Below are positions 23,278-31,929 of a stretch of 40,179 bases of DNA, piece by piece. Location of the stretch: the NCBI GenBank assembly GCA_019424865.1, contig JAHYYS010000013.1, forward strand, positions 1-40,179. Direction: 5' to 3'. Within the stretch, counting starts at the first letter, position 1. Each line of letters opens with the position of its first letter. The position numbers and the translations under genes were made by a program. This DNA comes from a bacterium (lineage in GTDB: Bacteria > Bacillota > Clostridia > Oscillospirales > Oscillospiraceae). Below the pieces are notes generated by a model. It made no database searches and was not told where the DNA came from. It saw only the letters and a list, made by a program, of their open reading frames with translations.

Positions 23278-24984
23278 TCTTCCGGCCGTTTTTCCGGCGG
23301 CTTTTCCCGCCCGGTAGTCCTCCGCCCGGGCCAGCAGCTCCCGGGCGCTCTCCCGCAGCACGTCGGTCACCGCCGCCCCGCCCATCAGGCGGGCCAGCTC
23401 CTCAATCCGGCCGTCCCGTGCCAGCCGCTCCACCCGGGTATAGGTTCTGCCGTCCCGCTCCCCCTTTTCCACGGAAAAGTGGGTGCCGGCCATGGCCGCA
23501 ATCTGGGGCAGATGGGTGACGCACAGCACCTGCTTGTGCCGGGCCACATCGGCCATCTTTTCGGCCACCTTCTGGGCCGCCCGGCCCGATACGCCGGTGT
23601 CCACCTCGTCAAAGACCAGGGTGCCCACCCCGTCGTCCTCCGCCAGCACGTTTTTCAGCGCCAGCATGATGCGGGCCAGCTCGCCCCCGGAGGCTACCCT
23701 CTGGATGGGCCGCAGGGCCTCCCCCAGGTTGGCCGACATGAGAAACTGCACCTGATCCAGCCCGCCGGCATCCATGCCGTCCTCTCCGGCCGCCGGCCCA
23801 AACTCCGTCTGAAAGCGCACCTTGGGCATATCCAGCTGGCGCAGCTCCTCCTGCACCCGGGCCTGGAGGGCCTCCGCCGCCGCCTTTCTGGCCGCGGAGA
23901 GGGCCTCGCCCCGCTCCCGGGCCCGGGAGCGGGCCCGGGACAGCTTTTCCTCCAGGCGGACGATGGTGTCGTCGGCGTCCTGAATTTCCTCCAGCTCCCG
24001 GCGGCACCGCTCCAAATAGGACAGCATCTCGTCCACGGTGGATCCATATTTCTTTTTCAGCCGGTAGAGCACATCCAGCCGGCTCTCCAGCTGATCCAGC
24101 TCCTGGGGCGAGAACTCAAAGGCCTGGCCCAGGTCCTTGACCCGCTCCGCCGCGTCCTGCGCCGCACTGCGCAGCTCCGCCAGCGTCTGGGCCAGCTCCT
24201 CCAGCTGCTCGCTGTACCGCGCCGCCCCCCGGATGGACGCCTCCGCGTCCCCAATCAGGTCGCAGGCCCCCTGGCTGTCCTCGCCGCCGCTCAGGGCGAA
24301 GTCCGCCCCCTGCACCGCCTCCATCAGCCTGCCTGCGCTGCGCAGCAGCGTCCTGCGCTGATCCAGCTCCTCGTCCTCCCCCGGTCTGAGCTCGGCCCGC
24401 TCCAGCTCCCGGATTTGGTAATTCAGCGTGTCCACCCGGCGGGACCGCTCGGCCTCGTCCATCTCCAGCCGGGCGATCTGGCGGCGCAGGCCGCTCATCT
24501 CCTCATAGGCCTTTTGATACGCCTCCAGCAGGGGGGCGGTTTTGCCGAAGCTGTCCAGATACCCCAGGTGGCTGGCCGGGTCCAGCAGCAGCTGCCCGTC
24601 GTGCTGGCCGTGGATGTTCAGCAGCTGTCTGCCCAGCTCCCGCAGCTGGGCCACCGTCACGGGCCGGCCGTCAATGCGGCAGGCGTTGCGCCCGTCCCCC
24701 TGAATCTCCCGCTGAAGCAGCAGCTCCTCCCCCTGGGAAAAGCCGTTTGCCTCCAGCCAGGCCAGCCTGGGCAGGCCGGTGAACACCGCCGTCACCAGGG
24801 CGGACTTGGCCCCGGTGCGGATCAGCTCCCGGCTGGTCCGCTCCCCCAGCACGGCGCTGATGGAGTCGATGACGATGGATTTGCCGGCGCCGGTCTCGCC
24901 GGTGAGCACGTTGAAGCCCCTGTCAAAGGCGATATCGGCCGACTCAATAATGGCGATATTCTCAATGTGAAGCAGTGAGAGCAT
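23263..24984 (-). CDS. recN: DNA repair protein RecN
   Basis: A 573-residue SMC-like ATPase acting in double-strand-break repair. Walker A is GETGAGKS (29-36). The two arms form a long coiled-coil-rich middle (about residues 160-370) rich in Glu/Arg/Leu. The C-terminal head carries LSGGEL-like SGGELARIMLALK and Walker B TLVFDEVDTGVSG with KQVLCVTHLPQIAA. Length and order match the family. The ATG at 24984 follows AAGGGGAG. It is the last gene of the housekeeping operon and follows argR, the arrangement seen in Bacillus and many Clostridia. Confidence 0.96.
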   Translation of the reverse strand: MLSLLHIENIAIIESADIAFDRGFNVLTGETGAGKSIVIDSISAVLGERTSRELIRTGAKSALVTAVFTGLPRLAWLEANGFSQGEELLLQREIQGDGRNACRIDGRPVTVAQLRELGRQLLNIHGQHDGQLLLDPASHLGYLDSFGKTAPLLEAYQKAYEEMSGLRRQIARLEMDEAERSRRVDTLNYQIRELERAELRPGEDEELDQRRTLLRSAGRLMEAVQGADFALSGGEDSQGACDLIGDAEASIRGAARYSEQLEELAQTLAELRSAAQDAAERVKDLGQAFEFSPQELDQLESRLDVLYRLKKKYGSTVDEMLSYLERCRRELEEIQDADDTIVRLEEKLSRARSRARERGEALSAARKAAAEALQARVQEELRQLDMPKVRFQTEFGPAAGEDGMDAGGLDQVQFLMSANLGEALRPIQRVASGGELARIMLALKNVLAEDDGVGTLVFDEVDTGVSGRAAQKVAEKMADVARHKQVLCVTHLPQIAAMAGTHFSVEKGERDGRTYTRVERLARDGRIEELARLMGGAAVTDVLRESARELLARAEDYRAGKAAGKTAGRKTKK

Positions 24985-25015
24985 ATCCGTCTCCCCTTTT
25001 CCCCGAACGCGGCGT

Positions 25016-25468
25016 CTAGGTCAGCAGCTTGTGGATTTCGCTGACAAACTTCTGGGCCGAGGCGCTGTCCCGCATAATCAGAATGCCGGTGTCATCCCCC
25101 GCCAGGCTGCCCACCATGCCGGGAATCTCCATCCCGTCCAGGGCAGAGCAGGCCGCCGAGGCCAGCCCTGGCATGGTCCGCACCACCACAATGTTCTGGG
25201 CCACATCGGCGGACACCACGCCCTCCTTAAAGATGTTGCGCAGCCGCGTATCGGTGCTCACCGGGCTCTTCCGGTCCGACAGGGTATAGCGGTAGCCGCC
25301 CTTCCCCGTCAGCTCCTTCACCATGCGCAGCTCCTTGATGTCCCGGGAGATGGTGGCCTGGGTGGCGGTAAAGCCCCGGGCCCTCAGCTCCTCCAGCAGC
25401 TGCTCCTGGGTCTCCACCCTGGTATTCTGAATGATGTTCATAATCTCTGCTTGGCGGGCATTTTTCAT
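25016..25468 (-). CDS. argR: Arginine repressor ArgR/AhrC
   Basis: A 150-residue arginine-dependent transcription factor. The N-terminal winged helix has ETQEQLLEELRARGF and TQATISRDIKELRMVKE, the recognition helix. The C-terminal hexamerisation and arginine-binding domain ends with PGMVGSLAGDDTGILIM, containing the GDDT arginine-contact motif. The ATG at 25468 overlaps the nadK stop codon (ATGA). Its place between nadK and recN is conserved across Firmicutes. In homologues arginine binding represses biosynthesis and activates catabolism; no target operators were identified in the window. Confidence 0.95.
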   Translation of the reverse strand: MKNARQAEIMNIIQNTRVETQEQLLEELRARGFTATQATISRDIKELRMVKELTGKGGYRYTLSDRKSPVSTDTRLRNIFKEGVVSADVAQNIVVVRTMPGLASAACSALDGMEIPGMVGSLAGDDTGILIMRDSASAQKFVSEIHKLLT

Positions 25469-26337
25469 AGGGCAAACCCTCCTAACTTCTGATTGATGAC
25501 CTGATAAAAGCTGCGCCCGGCCAGCTGCACCAGCCGGGTGCGGTACTCCGAGCGCCGGATCTCCGCCCGGTCGCCGCCGGACATGCGCACCGCCTTGCCC
25601 CCGTCCACCGACAGGTACAGATGCTTCCGGTTTCCGCGGGGCAGGCGGACGGTGACCGTCCGCTCCGGGGAGAGCACCATGGGGCGCGCCCCCAGCTGGT
25701 GGGCGCAAACGGGCGTGACAATAATGCTCTGGGAGGTGGGCTCCACAATGGGCCCGCCCGCCGACATGGAGTAGGCGGTGGAGCCGGTGGGGGTGGCCAC
25801 AATGACGCCGTCCCCCGTGAGGGCCGTCACCTGAATCTGGTCCGCCAGCACCTCCAGCTCCGCCACCCGGGCCACCGAGCCCTTGGAAATCACCGCGTCG
25901 TTCAGGGCCAGGTCCCGGCTGATGACCTTTTCCCCCCGGAGCACGGCCACATCCAGCATCATGCGCTCCTCCACGGTATAGTTCCCCCGGGCCACCTGTT
26001 CCAGCTGGGCCAGCTCGCTGCGCTCCAGCTCGGCCATAAAGCCCATGCTGCCCATATTGACCCCCAGGATGGGGACCCCGTGGAGGGTGGCGTCCCGGGC
26101 GGCATGGAGAATGGTGCCGTCCCCGCCGAAGCAGACCAGCATATCCGCTCCGGGCAGCTCCCGCTCCAGGCTGAACAGGCTCACCTGCCTGGGCAGGTCC
26201 ACCCGATCCCCCCGTTTGGGCTGAAAGGGCAGGCACAGTACCGTGCTTGCCCCCGCCCGCTCCAGAATACGCCGCGCCTCCAGCGCGGCCCGCAGGCCTC
26301 TGTCCCGGTAGGGGTTGGAGCTGAGGATGATTTTCAT
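25465..26337 (-). CDS. nadK: NAD kinase
   Basis: A 290-residue cytoplasmic enzyme that phosphorylates NAD to NADP. Diagnostic motifs are GGDGT (71-75), NMGSMGFM, NDAVISKG and TPTGSTAYSMSAGGP. The ATG at 26337 was selected for the AAGGAGGAGGAG directly before it and the good N-terminus MKIILSSNPYRD; it overlaps the stop of tlyA. It ends with overlap onto argR, so translation of tlyA-nadK-argR is probably coupled. Confidence 0.95.
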   Translation of the reverse strand: MKIILSSNPYRDRGLRAALEARRILERAGASTVLCLPFQPKRGDRVDLPRQVSLFSLERELPGADMLVCFGGDGTILHAARDATLHGVPILGVNMGSMGFMAELERSELAQLEQVARGNYTVEERMMLDVAVLRGEKVISRDLALNDAVISKGSVARVAELEVLADQIQVTALTGDGVIVATPTGSTAYSMSAGGPIVEPTSQSIIVTPVCAHQLGARPMVLSPERTVTVRLPRGNRKHLYLSVDGGKAVRMSGGDRAEIRRSEYRTRLVQLAGRSFYQVINQKLGGFAL

Positions 26338-27143
26338 CGCTCCTCCTCCTTCCACGCGCTGTGGGACTGCTCCACCAGCCCCCGCAGGTCCCCCCCGTAA
26401 TCCGGGCCGGGCCCGGCCTGAAGATAGCCCAGATATTCAATATTCCCCTCCGGCCCCTTAATGGGGGAGAAGGTCAGATCTTTTACGGAAAATCCGGCGG
26501 ATCCGGCGTGAACCAGAAAGTGCTCCAGCACCTCCAGATGGACCGCCGGATCCCGGACCACGCCCTTTTTCCCCACCTTGTCCTTTCCGGCCTCAAACTG
26601 GGGCTTCACCAGACACACGCCCTGTCCCCCCTCCTTCATCAGGGGCCGCAGGGCGGGCAGAATCAGGCTCAGGGAAATAAAGGAGACGTCCACGGAAAAA
26701 AAGTCCAGGGGCTCCGGAATCTGCTCCGCCGTCAGATAGCGGGCGTTGGTGCGCTCCATGCACACCACCTGGGGGTGGGTGCGCAGGCGGTAGTCCAGCT
26801 GGTTGTAGCCCACATCCACGGCATACACCTTCCGGGCGCCGTTTTGCAGCATGCAGTCGGTAAACCCTCCGGTGGAGGCCCCGATGTCGGCGCACACCGC
26901 CCCCTCCAAGTGGATGGGCCAGCACTGCATGGCCTTCTCCAGCTTCAGTCCTCCGCGGCTGACATAGGGCAGGGCCTTCCCCCGCACCTCAATCACGTCC
27001 TCCGGCCCCACCGGGGCCCCCGCCTTGTCGGTGCGCCGGCCGTTGACATAGACCTGTCCGGCCATAATCACGGCCTGGGCCTTCTGCCGGCTCTCCGCCA
27101 GCCCCAGCTCCGTCACCGCCACATCCAAACGTTTTTTAGCCAC
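26334..27143 (-). CDS. tlyA: TlyA-family rRNA 2'-O-methyltransferase (S4 + FtsJ-like)
   Basis: A 269-residue protein. An S4 RNA-binding domain covers ~1-60 (KRLDVAVTELGLAESRQKAQAVIMAG) and is followed by SRGGLKLEKA. The Rossmann-type methyltransferase domain begins with ADIGASTGGFTDCML, the SAM site. VDVSFISLSLILPAL and VKPQFEAGK are the TlyA versions of later motifs. Homologues methylate 16S/23S rRNA 2'-hydroxyls; some have been called hemolysin A, a name that is probably misleading. The GTG at 27143 has GGAGGTG upstream and overlaps the dxs end by 8 bp. Confidence 0.92.
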   Translation of the reverse strand: MAKKRLDVAVTELGLAESRQKAQAVIMAGQVYVNGRRTDKAGAPVGPEDVIEVRGKALPYVSRGGLKLEKAMQCWPIHLEGAVCADIGASTGGFTDCMLQNGARKVYAVDVGYNQLDYRLRTHPQVVCMERTNARYLTAEQIPEPLDFFSVDVSFISLSLILPALRPLMKEGGQGVCLVKPQFEAGKDKVGKKGVVRDPAVHLEVLEHFLVHAGSAGFSVKDLTFSPIKGPEGNIEYLGYLQAGPGPDYGGDLRGLVEQSHSAWKEEER

Positions 27144-28992
27144 GGCCCAGCACCTCCAACGCCCTGCGGGCAATTCCCGCTCCGTCCAACTCCAGCTTCT
27201 GCTTCAGCAGAGACAGCGCCCCGTGGGGCACAAAGGCCTCCCCGCAGTTCACCAGGCAGACCCGGGCGCAGACGCCCGCCCGCTCCAGGGCGGCGGCCAG
27301 ACGCTGGCCCACGCCGCCGCGCTCCACGCAGTCCTCCGCCACCAGCATGGCTCCGGTATGCCGGACAGAGCGGACCACCAGCTCCGGATCCAAAGGGGTC
27401 AGGAGATTCAGCTTGACCACCTCTGCCTGTACCCCCTGCTGCTCCAGAAGCTCGGCCGCCAGCAGGATCTCGTTGATCTCCACTCCATAGCCCGCCAGGG
27501 TAATGTCCGTTCCCTTCCGCAGCACTGCGGCGGGGCTGTCCCCGGCGTCGCCGGTATAGCTTCCCTCCCCGCCCCGGGGATAGCGCACCGCCACCGGACC
27601 CTTCCGCTCCAGCACCGCCTGCTTCAGCATCCGCTCCAGCTCGGCATAGCTGGAGGGCGCCAGCACCGTCATGCCGGGTATGCTGTCCAGATAGGCCACG
27701 TCGAACACTCCGTGGTGGGTCTCGCCGTCCTCCCCCACCAGGCCGGCCCGGTCCACCCCCAGCACCACATGCAGGCCCTCGATGGCCACGTCGTGGAGGA
27801 GCATGTCATAGGAGCGCTGCAGGAAGGTGGAGTACACGGCAAACACCGGCACCGCCCCCTGCTTGGCCATGCCGGCCGCCATGGAGACGGCGCAGCCCTC
27901 GGCGATGCCCACGTCAAAGAACCGGTCGGGACAGGCCGCCTGGAAGTGCTCCAGGCCCGTCCCCGTGGTCATGGCCGCCGTGATGGCGCATACCCGCCGG
28001 TCCTCCCGGCCCAGCTGGGCCAGGGTCCGGCCGAAGACGGCGGAGAAGTTGTCTCCCCCCGCCTTTCTGGGTCGGCCAGTCAGGGGGTCGAAGGGGGCCA
28101 CCCCGTGGAAGGCGTCCGGATTTTCCTGGGCGGGTATGTAGCCCTTGCCCTTCACGGTCTTCACGTGGAGCAGCACCGGCTCGTTCAAATCCCGGGCATA
28201 GAGCAGAATCCGGGTCAGCAGGGACAGGTCGTGGCCGTCGATGGGACCCAGGTAGTTAAAGCCCATATTCTCAAACATGCTGCAGGGCAGCAGGCTCTGC
28301 TTCAGCGCCTGCTTGATGCGGTGGGTCACCCGGTAGACCCGACGGCCGGCGCGGGTGGCGTTCATAATCCTGCGGTAGTGCTTCTTAAAGGAGAGGTACT
28401 GGGGGCGAAGCCGCTGCTTGGCCAGGTGGTCGGCCACCGCCCCCACATTGGGGGTGATGGACATGCCGTTGTCGTTGAGAATCACCAGCAGCTGCTGTCC
28501 GCACTCTCCGGCGCTGGACAGCCCCTCATAGGCCAGGCCGCCGGTAAGGGCGCCGTCGCCAATCAGGGCCAGCACCTTATAGTTCTCCCCCAGTGCGGTC
28601 CGGGCCCGGGCCATGCCCAGGGCTACCGCCACGGAGTTGGAGGCGTGGCCGGCGATAAAGGCGTCGTGCCCGCTCTCCCTCGGCTTTGGAAAGCCGGCAA
28701 TTCCCCCATACTGCCGCAGGGTGGACATAGCCTCCCACCGGCCGGTGAGCATCTTGTGGGGGTAGCACTGGTGGCCCACATCAAACACCAGACGGTCCCG
28801 GCTGGTATCAAATACCCGGTGGATAGCCACCGTCAGCTCCACCGCTCCCAGGTTAGAGGCCAGATGCCCCCCGGTTTGGGACACAGACTCCACCAGATCC
28901 CGGCGCAGCCGGGCGCACAGCTGCTCTCCCTCCCGGTCAGTCAGCCCGGCCAGAAGGGGGCCGCCCCCCTGATTTCCTTCCTCGATCCTCAA
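27136..28992 (-). CDS. dxs: 1-deoxy-D-xylulose-5-phosphate synthase
   Basis: A 618-residue thiamine-diphosphate enzyme that condenses pyruvate and glyceraldehyde-3-phosphate, the entry step of the MEP isoprenoid pathway. SQTGGHLASNLGAVELTVA and FDVGHQCYPHKMLTGR mark the N-terminal domain. GDGALTGGLAYEGLSSAG with NDNGMSI is the TPP/Mg site. GIAEGCAVSMAAGMA and HHGVFDVAYL lie in the pyrimidine-binding domain, and the transketolase C-domain is complete. The start is taken as TTG at 28992; its ribosome site (AAAGGAG) is rather far upstream, so the exact N-terminus is uncertain. ispA, in the same operon, uses the pathway's products. Confidence 0.95.
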   Translation of the reverse strand: MRIEEGNQGGGPLLAGLTDREGEQLCARLRRDLVESVSQTGGHLASNLGAVELTVAIHRVFDTSRDRLVFDVGHQCYPHKMLTGRWEAMSTLRQYGGIAGFPKPRESGHDAFIAGHASNSVAVALGMARARTALGENYKVLALIGDGALTGGLAYEGLSSAGECGQQLLVILNDNGMSITPNVGAVADHLAKQRLRPQYLSFKKHYRRIMNATRAGRRVYRVTHRIKQALKQSLLPCSMFENMGFNYLGPIDGHDLSLLTRILLYARDLNEPVLLHVKTVKGKGYIPAQENPDAFHGVAPFDPLTGRPRKAGGDNFSAVFGRTLAQLGREDRRVCAITAAMTTGTGLEHFQAACPDRFFDVGIAEGCAVSMAAGMAKQGAVPVFAVYSTFLQRSYDMLLHDVAIEGLHVVLGVDRAGLVGEDGETHHGVFDVAYLDSIPGMTVLAPSSYAELERMLKQAVLERKGPVAVRYPRGGEGSYTGDAGDSPAAVLRKGTDITLAGYGVEINEILLAAELLEQQGVQAEVVKLNLLTPLDPELVVRSVRHTGAMLVAEDCVERGGVGQRLAAALERAGVCARVCLVNCGEAFVPHGALSLLKQKLELDGAGIARRALEVLGRG

Positions 28993-29045
28993 TCCAATGC
29001 GACTCCTTTGCTCTCATAGCCTCGTTCCGGGGCGTCCGGCGCCCC

Positions 29046-29504
29046 TCACGTCCAGAGGAGGGCCAGCATGCCGATCAGCACGCCCAAAAACGCCCCCATC
29101 AGCACCTGGAAGGGGGTGTGGCCCAGGGCCTCCTTCAGCTTCCGCCCCTTCAGGTCCTCCGGCAGCTCGTCCAGGCTGGCCAGCAGGCGGTTCAGGGCCT
29201 TGGCCTGCTCCCCGGTGGACCAGCGCACATTGAAGGCATCGTACATCACCACCGCGGCCATGCCGGCCGCAAGGGCAAACATCGGGCTGCGCCAGCCGTA
29301 CAAAATTCCCATGGAAACCGCCAGCGCGCACACAAAGGCGGAATGGGAGCTGGGCATTCCCCCGCTGCTGATCAGCGCGCTCAGGCTGGATTTGCGCCGG
29401 ATGGCAAGTTCAATCAAAACCTTGATCAGCTGGGCGGCAAACCAGGCCGAAATGGCCAGATCCAAAATCAGATTTCCCGTCAGAAAGCCCCGATAAAGTT
29501 CCAT
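29046..29504 (-). CDS. Divergent PAP2-family membrane protein (DUF212, YuiD-like)
   Basis: A 152-residue protein with about four hydrophobic segments. The family signature SSGGMPSSHSAFVCALA (residues ~46-62) resembles the PSGHS motif of PAP2 phosphatases, and VVMYDAFNVRWSTGEQAKALN follows. GHTPFQVLMGAFLGVLIG closes the protein. The substrate is not established for the family. Its position between ispA and dxs, and the phosphatase-like motif, make a polyprenyl or isoprenoid phosphate plausible, which is inference. The ATG at 29504 follows GGAGGGAAACGCG. Confidence 0.87.
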   Translation of the reverse strand: MELYRGFLTGNLILDLAISAWFAAQLIKVLIELAIRRKSSLSALISSGGMPSSHSAFVCALAVSMGILYGWRSPMFALAAGMAAVVMYDAFNVRWSTGEQAKALNRLLASLDELPEDLKGRKLKEALGHTPFQVLMGAFLGVLIGMLALLWT

Positions 29505-29531
29505 CGCGTTTCCCTCCGCCCGCAGGCAGGC

Positions 29532-30410
29532 TCAGCTTCTGCGCTGCGCCAGCTGCCGGGCCAGCCAAATGTGAAAACCGGACTGTTCAAATCCCGCCAG
29601 GGCCTCTTCCGCCTGCCGGGTCAGCTGTTCCACCAGCTCGGCGCAGCCCTCCAGCCCCAGGGCGGTGACAAAGGTGCTTTTCTCCCGGCTGCGGTCAGAG
29701 CCCACCGGCTTCCCCAGCTCCTGGTCTGTGCTGGTCACGTCCAGCATGTCGTCCCGCACCTGGAAGGCCCGGCCCAGGGCCATGGCATACCGGCGCACCT
29801 GCGCTCTGGCCTCCTCCCCGCCGCCGGCCGCAATGCAGCCCAGCTCCGCAGCGGCGGAGATGAGCGCACCGGTTTTCAGGGACTGGAGCTGTTCCAGCTC
29901 CCAGCGGGTCAGGCCGCGGCCCTCCCCCGCCATATCCAGGGCCTGTCCCCCCACCATGCCGGCGGGGCCGGCGGCCCGGGCCAGACAGGCCACGGCGTCC
30001 ACCACCCGCTGGGCGGGCAGACCGGCCGACGCCAGCTGTTCAAAGGCGGCGGTGAGCAGGCCGTCCCCGGCCAGAATTGCCGTGGCCTCGCCGTACACCT
30101 TGTGGTTGGTGGGCCGGCCCCGGCGCAGATCGTCGTCGTCCATGGCCGGCAGGTCATCGTGAATCAGGGAATAGGTGTGGATCATCTCCACACCGCAGGC
30201 AAAGGGCAGCGCGTCCTCCGGATTTCCCCCGCACATCCGGCAGGTCTCCAGCGTCAGCACCGGCCGCACCCGCTTCCCCCCTGACAGCAGGGAGTACTCC
30301 ATGGCCTCCTGCAGGTCCGCATAGCGCTCCCCCGTCCGGAACACGCCGGACAGGTACTCCTCCACCAGGGCCTGGTCCCGGGCCATCTGCCGTGCAAAAT
30401 CCTGTTCCAT
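29532..30410 (-). CDS. ispA: Farnesyl/geranyl diphosphate synthase
   Basis: A 292-residue trans-prenyltransferase. The first aspartate-rich motif is DDLPAMDDDD with RRGRPTNH after it (from residue 85), and the two-residue insertion between the aspartates is the bacterial FPP synthase type. The second is QVRDDMLDV followed by LGKPVGSDRSREKSTFV. GGKRVRP at ~44-50 is the IPP-binding Lys/Arg motif. It makes C15 (or C20) diphosphates for undecaprenol and quinone synthesis. The ATG at 30410 follows CAGGAGGGAGC, and the xseB stop lies directly upstream with an overlap or near-contact of a base or so. Confidence 0.93.
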   Translation of the reverse strand: MEQDFARQMARDQALVEEYLSGVFRTGERYADLQEAMEYSLLSGGKRVRPVLTLETCRMCGGNPEDALPFACGVEMIHTYSLIHDDLPAMDDDDLRRGRPTNHKVYGEATAILAGDGLLTAAFEQLASAGLPAQRVVDAVACLARAAGPAGMVGGQALDMAGEGRGLTRWELEQLQSLKTGALISAAAELGCIAAGGGEEARAQVRRYAMALGRAFQVRDDMLDVTSTDQELGKPVGSDRSREKSTFVTALGLEGCAELVEQLTRQAEEALAGFEQSGFHIWLARQLAQRRS

Positions 30411-30411
30411 C

Positions 30412-30648
30412 TCAAGCTCCCTCCTGGAACGGCTGCTCCTGCGGGGCGCCGTCCTCCCCTGCCGTCAGCAGGGTCACCTTCTGTTCCGCCTCGTCCAGCT
30501 GCTTTGTGCACTCCCGCAGCAGCTTGGCCCCCTCTTCAAACAGGGCCATGGACTGCTCCAGGGGGGCGTCTCCCCGCTCCAGCTGGCCCACAATCTCCTC
30601 CAGCCGGGCCATGGCAGCCTCAAAATTCAGTTTCTTTTTCGTGGCCAT
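30412..30648 (-). CDS. xseB: Exodeoxyribonuclease VII small subunit
   Basis: A 78-residue helical protein, the usual size. NFEAAMARLEEIVGQLERGDAPLEQSM is the diagnostic N-terminal half, and LFEEGAKLLRECTKQLDEAEQKV follows. Several small subunits bind one XseA to form exonuclease VII, which degrades single-stranded DNA to oligonucleotides. The ATG at 30648 is preferred over GTG at 30657 because GGGGAAG is correctly spaced only for the ATG. It lies 81 bp downstream of xseA, a gap in which I see no gene or clear site. Confidence 0.93.
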   Translation of the reverse strand: MATKKKLNFEAAMARLEEIVGQLERGDAPLEQSMALFEEGAKLLRECTKQLDEAEQKVTLLTAGEDGAPQEQPFQEGA

Positions 30649-30729
30649 GGTTATCACTTCCCCGATTTTATTTCCGGCCTGTCCCGGCCGCCGCCTGTTT
30701 CCTCTGTTATGAATTTAAAAACGTGCGCT

Positions 30730-31929
30730 TTACTCCCTCACCTGGCACTCCAGCGCTCCGTCAGACAGCCGCAGGGTGAAGGGCTCGCCGGGGGCGGCAT
30801 CCGCCGCCGAGGTGAGCACCCGGCCGTCCTTCTTTTGGGCAATGGCATAGCCCCGCCCCAGCACCTTCAGCGGGCTCATGGCGTCCAGCCCCGCCGCCAG
30901 GCGGGCCAACCGCTCCCGCCGTCCCGCCACGCTGCGCTCCAGTCCGCGGGCCAGCCGCCCGCTCTGATAGTCCAGCAGCAGCCGTTTGTCCCGGAGGTAG
31001 GCGGCCGGGTCGGTCATCGCCCGGCTTTGCGCCAGCCGGTCCAGCCTCTGCCGGCCGGACCGCAGCTGCTGCCCCACGGCCTGCTCCAAACGCCGGCCCA
31101 GACTGTCCAGCGCGGCGGCGACCTCGTTCTGATCGGGCACCGCCAGCTCCGCGGCATTGGAGGGCGTGGCCGCCCGCAGGTCGGCCACAAAGTCGGCAAT
31201 GGTCACATCGGGCTCATGGCCCACAGCGGAGATCACCGGAATTTCCGAATTGGAAATGGCACGGGCCACTATCTCCTCGTTAAAGGCCCACAGGTCCTCC
31301 ATCGACCCGCCGCCCCGGCCTGTAATAATCAAATCGGCCGCCTGCTGCCAGTTGCACCACTGGATGGCGGCGGCAATCTCCTCCGCCGCCCCCTCGCCCT
31401 GGACGCGCACCGGCAGCACCCGCACCCGGGACATTGGCCACCGGGCGCCCAGGATGCGCAGCATATCCCGCACCGCCGCACCGGCGGGGGAGGTAATCAG
31501 GGCGATGGTTCCGGGAAAGGCGGGCAGGGGCTTCTTCCGGCTCTGATCAAACAGCCCCTCCCGCAGCAGCTTCTCCTTCAGCTGCTCAAAGGCCAGATGC
31601 AGATCCCCCGCCCCCTCCGGCGTCAGCCGGACGCAGTAGAGCTGATACTGGCCGTCCCGGGGAAAGACGGTCACCCGGCCGGCGGCAATCACCAGCATGC
31701 CGTTTTGGGGGCGGAAGCGCAGGGATGCCGCGTCCCCCCGGAACATGACGCACCGAAGGGCCCCCTCCCCGTCCTTCAGGGTAAAGTAGTGGTGGCCCGA
31801 GGGGTAGAGCTTGTAATTGGAGATCTCCCCCCGCACCAGCAGACCGGAGAGCACCCGGTCCCGGTCCATAAAGCCCTTGATATACTGTCCCACCTGGCTT
31901 GGTGTCAGGACAGCAGGCTGTACGCTCAT
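30730..31929 (-). CDS. xseA: Exodeoxyribonuclease VII large subunit
   Basis: A 399-residue nuclease subunit. An N-terminal OB fold carries VLVRGEISNYKLYPSGHHYFTLKD. The catalytic region shows ALITSPAGAAVRDMLRIL, IITGRGGGSMEDLWAFNEE and SAVGHEPDVTIADFVADLRAATPSNAAELAVP, all hallmarks. A long helical coiled segment (~270-350) and the C-terminal LGRGYAIAQ element follow. The ATG at 31929 overlaps the preceding gene's stop (ATGA), and an upstream extension in the same frame would run out of phase through that gene. Confidence 0.95.
   Translation of the reverse strand: MSVQPAVLTPSQVGQYIKGFMDRDRVLSGLLVRGEISNYKLYPSGHHYFTLKDGEGALRCVMFRGDAASLRFRPQNGMLVIAAGRVTVFPRDGQYQLYCVRLTPEGAGDLHLAFEQLKEKLLREGLFDQSRKKPLPAFPGTIALITSPAGAAVRDMLRILGARWPMSRVRVLPVRVQGEGAAEEIAAAIQWCNWQQAADLIITGRGGGSMEDLWAFNEEIVARAISNSEIPVISAVGHEPDVTIADFVADLRAATPSNAAELAVPDQNEVAAALDSLGRRLEQAVGQQLRSGRQRLDRLAQSRAMTDPAAYLRDKRLLLDYQSGRLARGLERSVAGRRERLARLAAGLDAMSPLKVLGRGYAIAQKKDGRVLTSAADAAPGEPFTLRLSDGALECQVRE

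Noticed and set aside
22957..24978. A 673-codon plus-strand open frame opposite recN
   Set aside because: Same Leu/Gln/His/Pro-rich shadow composition; recN on the minus strand has all its motifs.
27223..29019. A 598-codon plus-strand open frame opposite dxs
   Set aside because: Composition and lack of motifs mark it as an antisense shadow.
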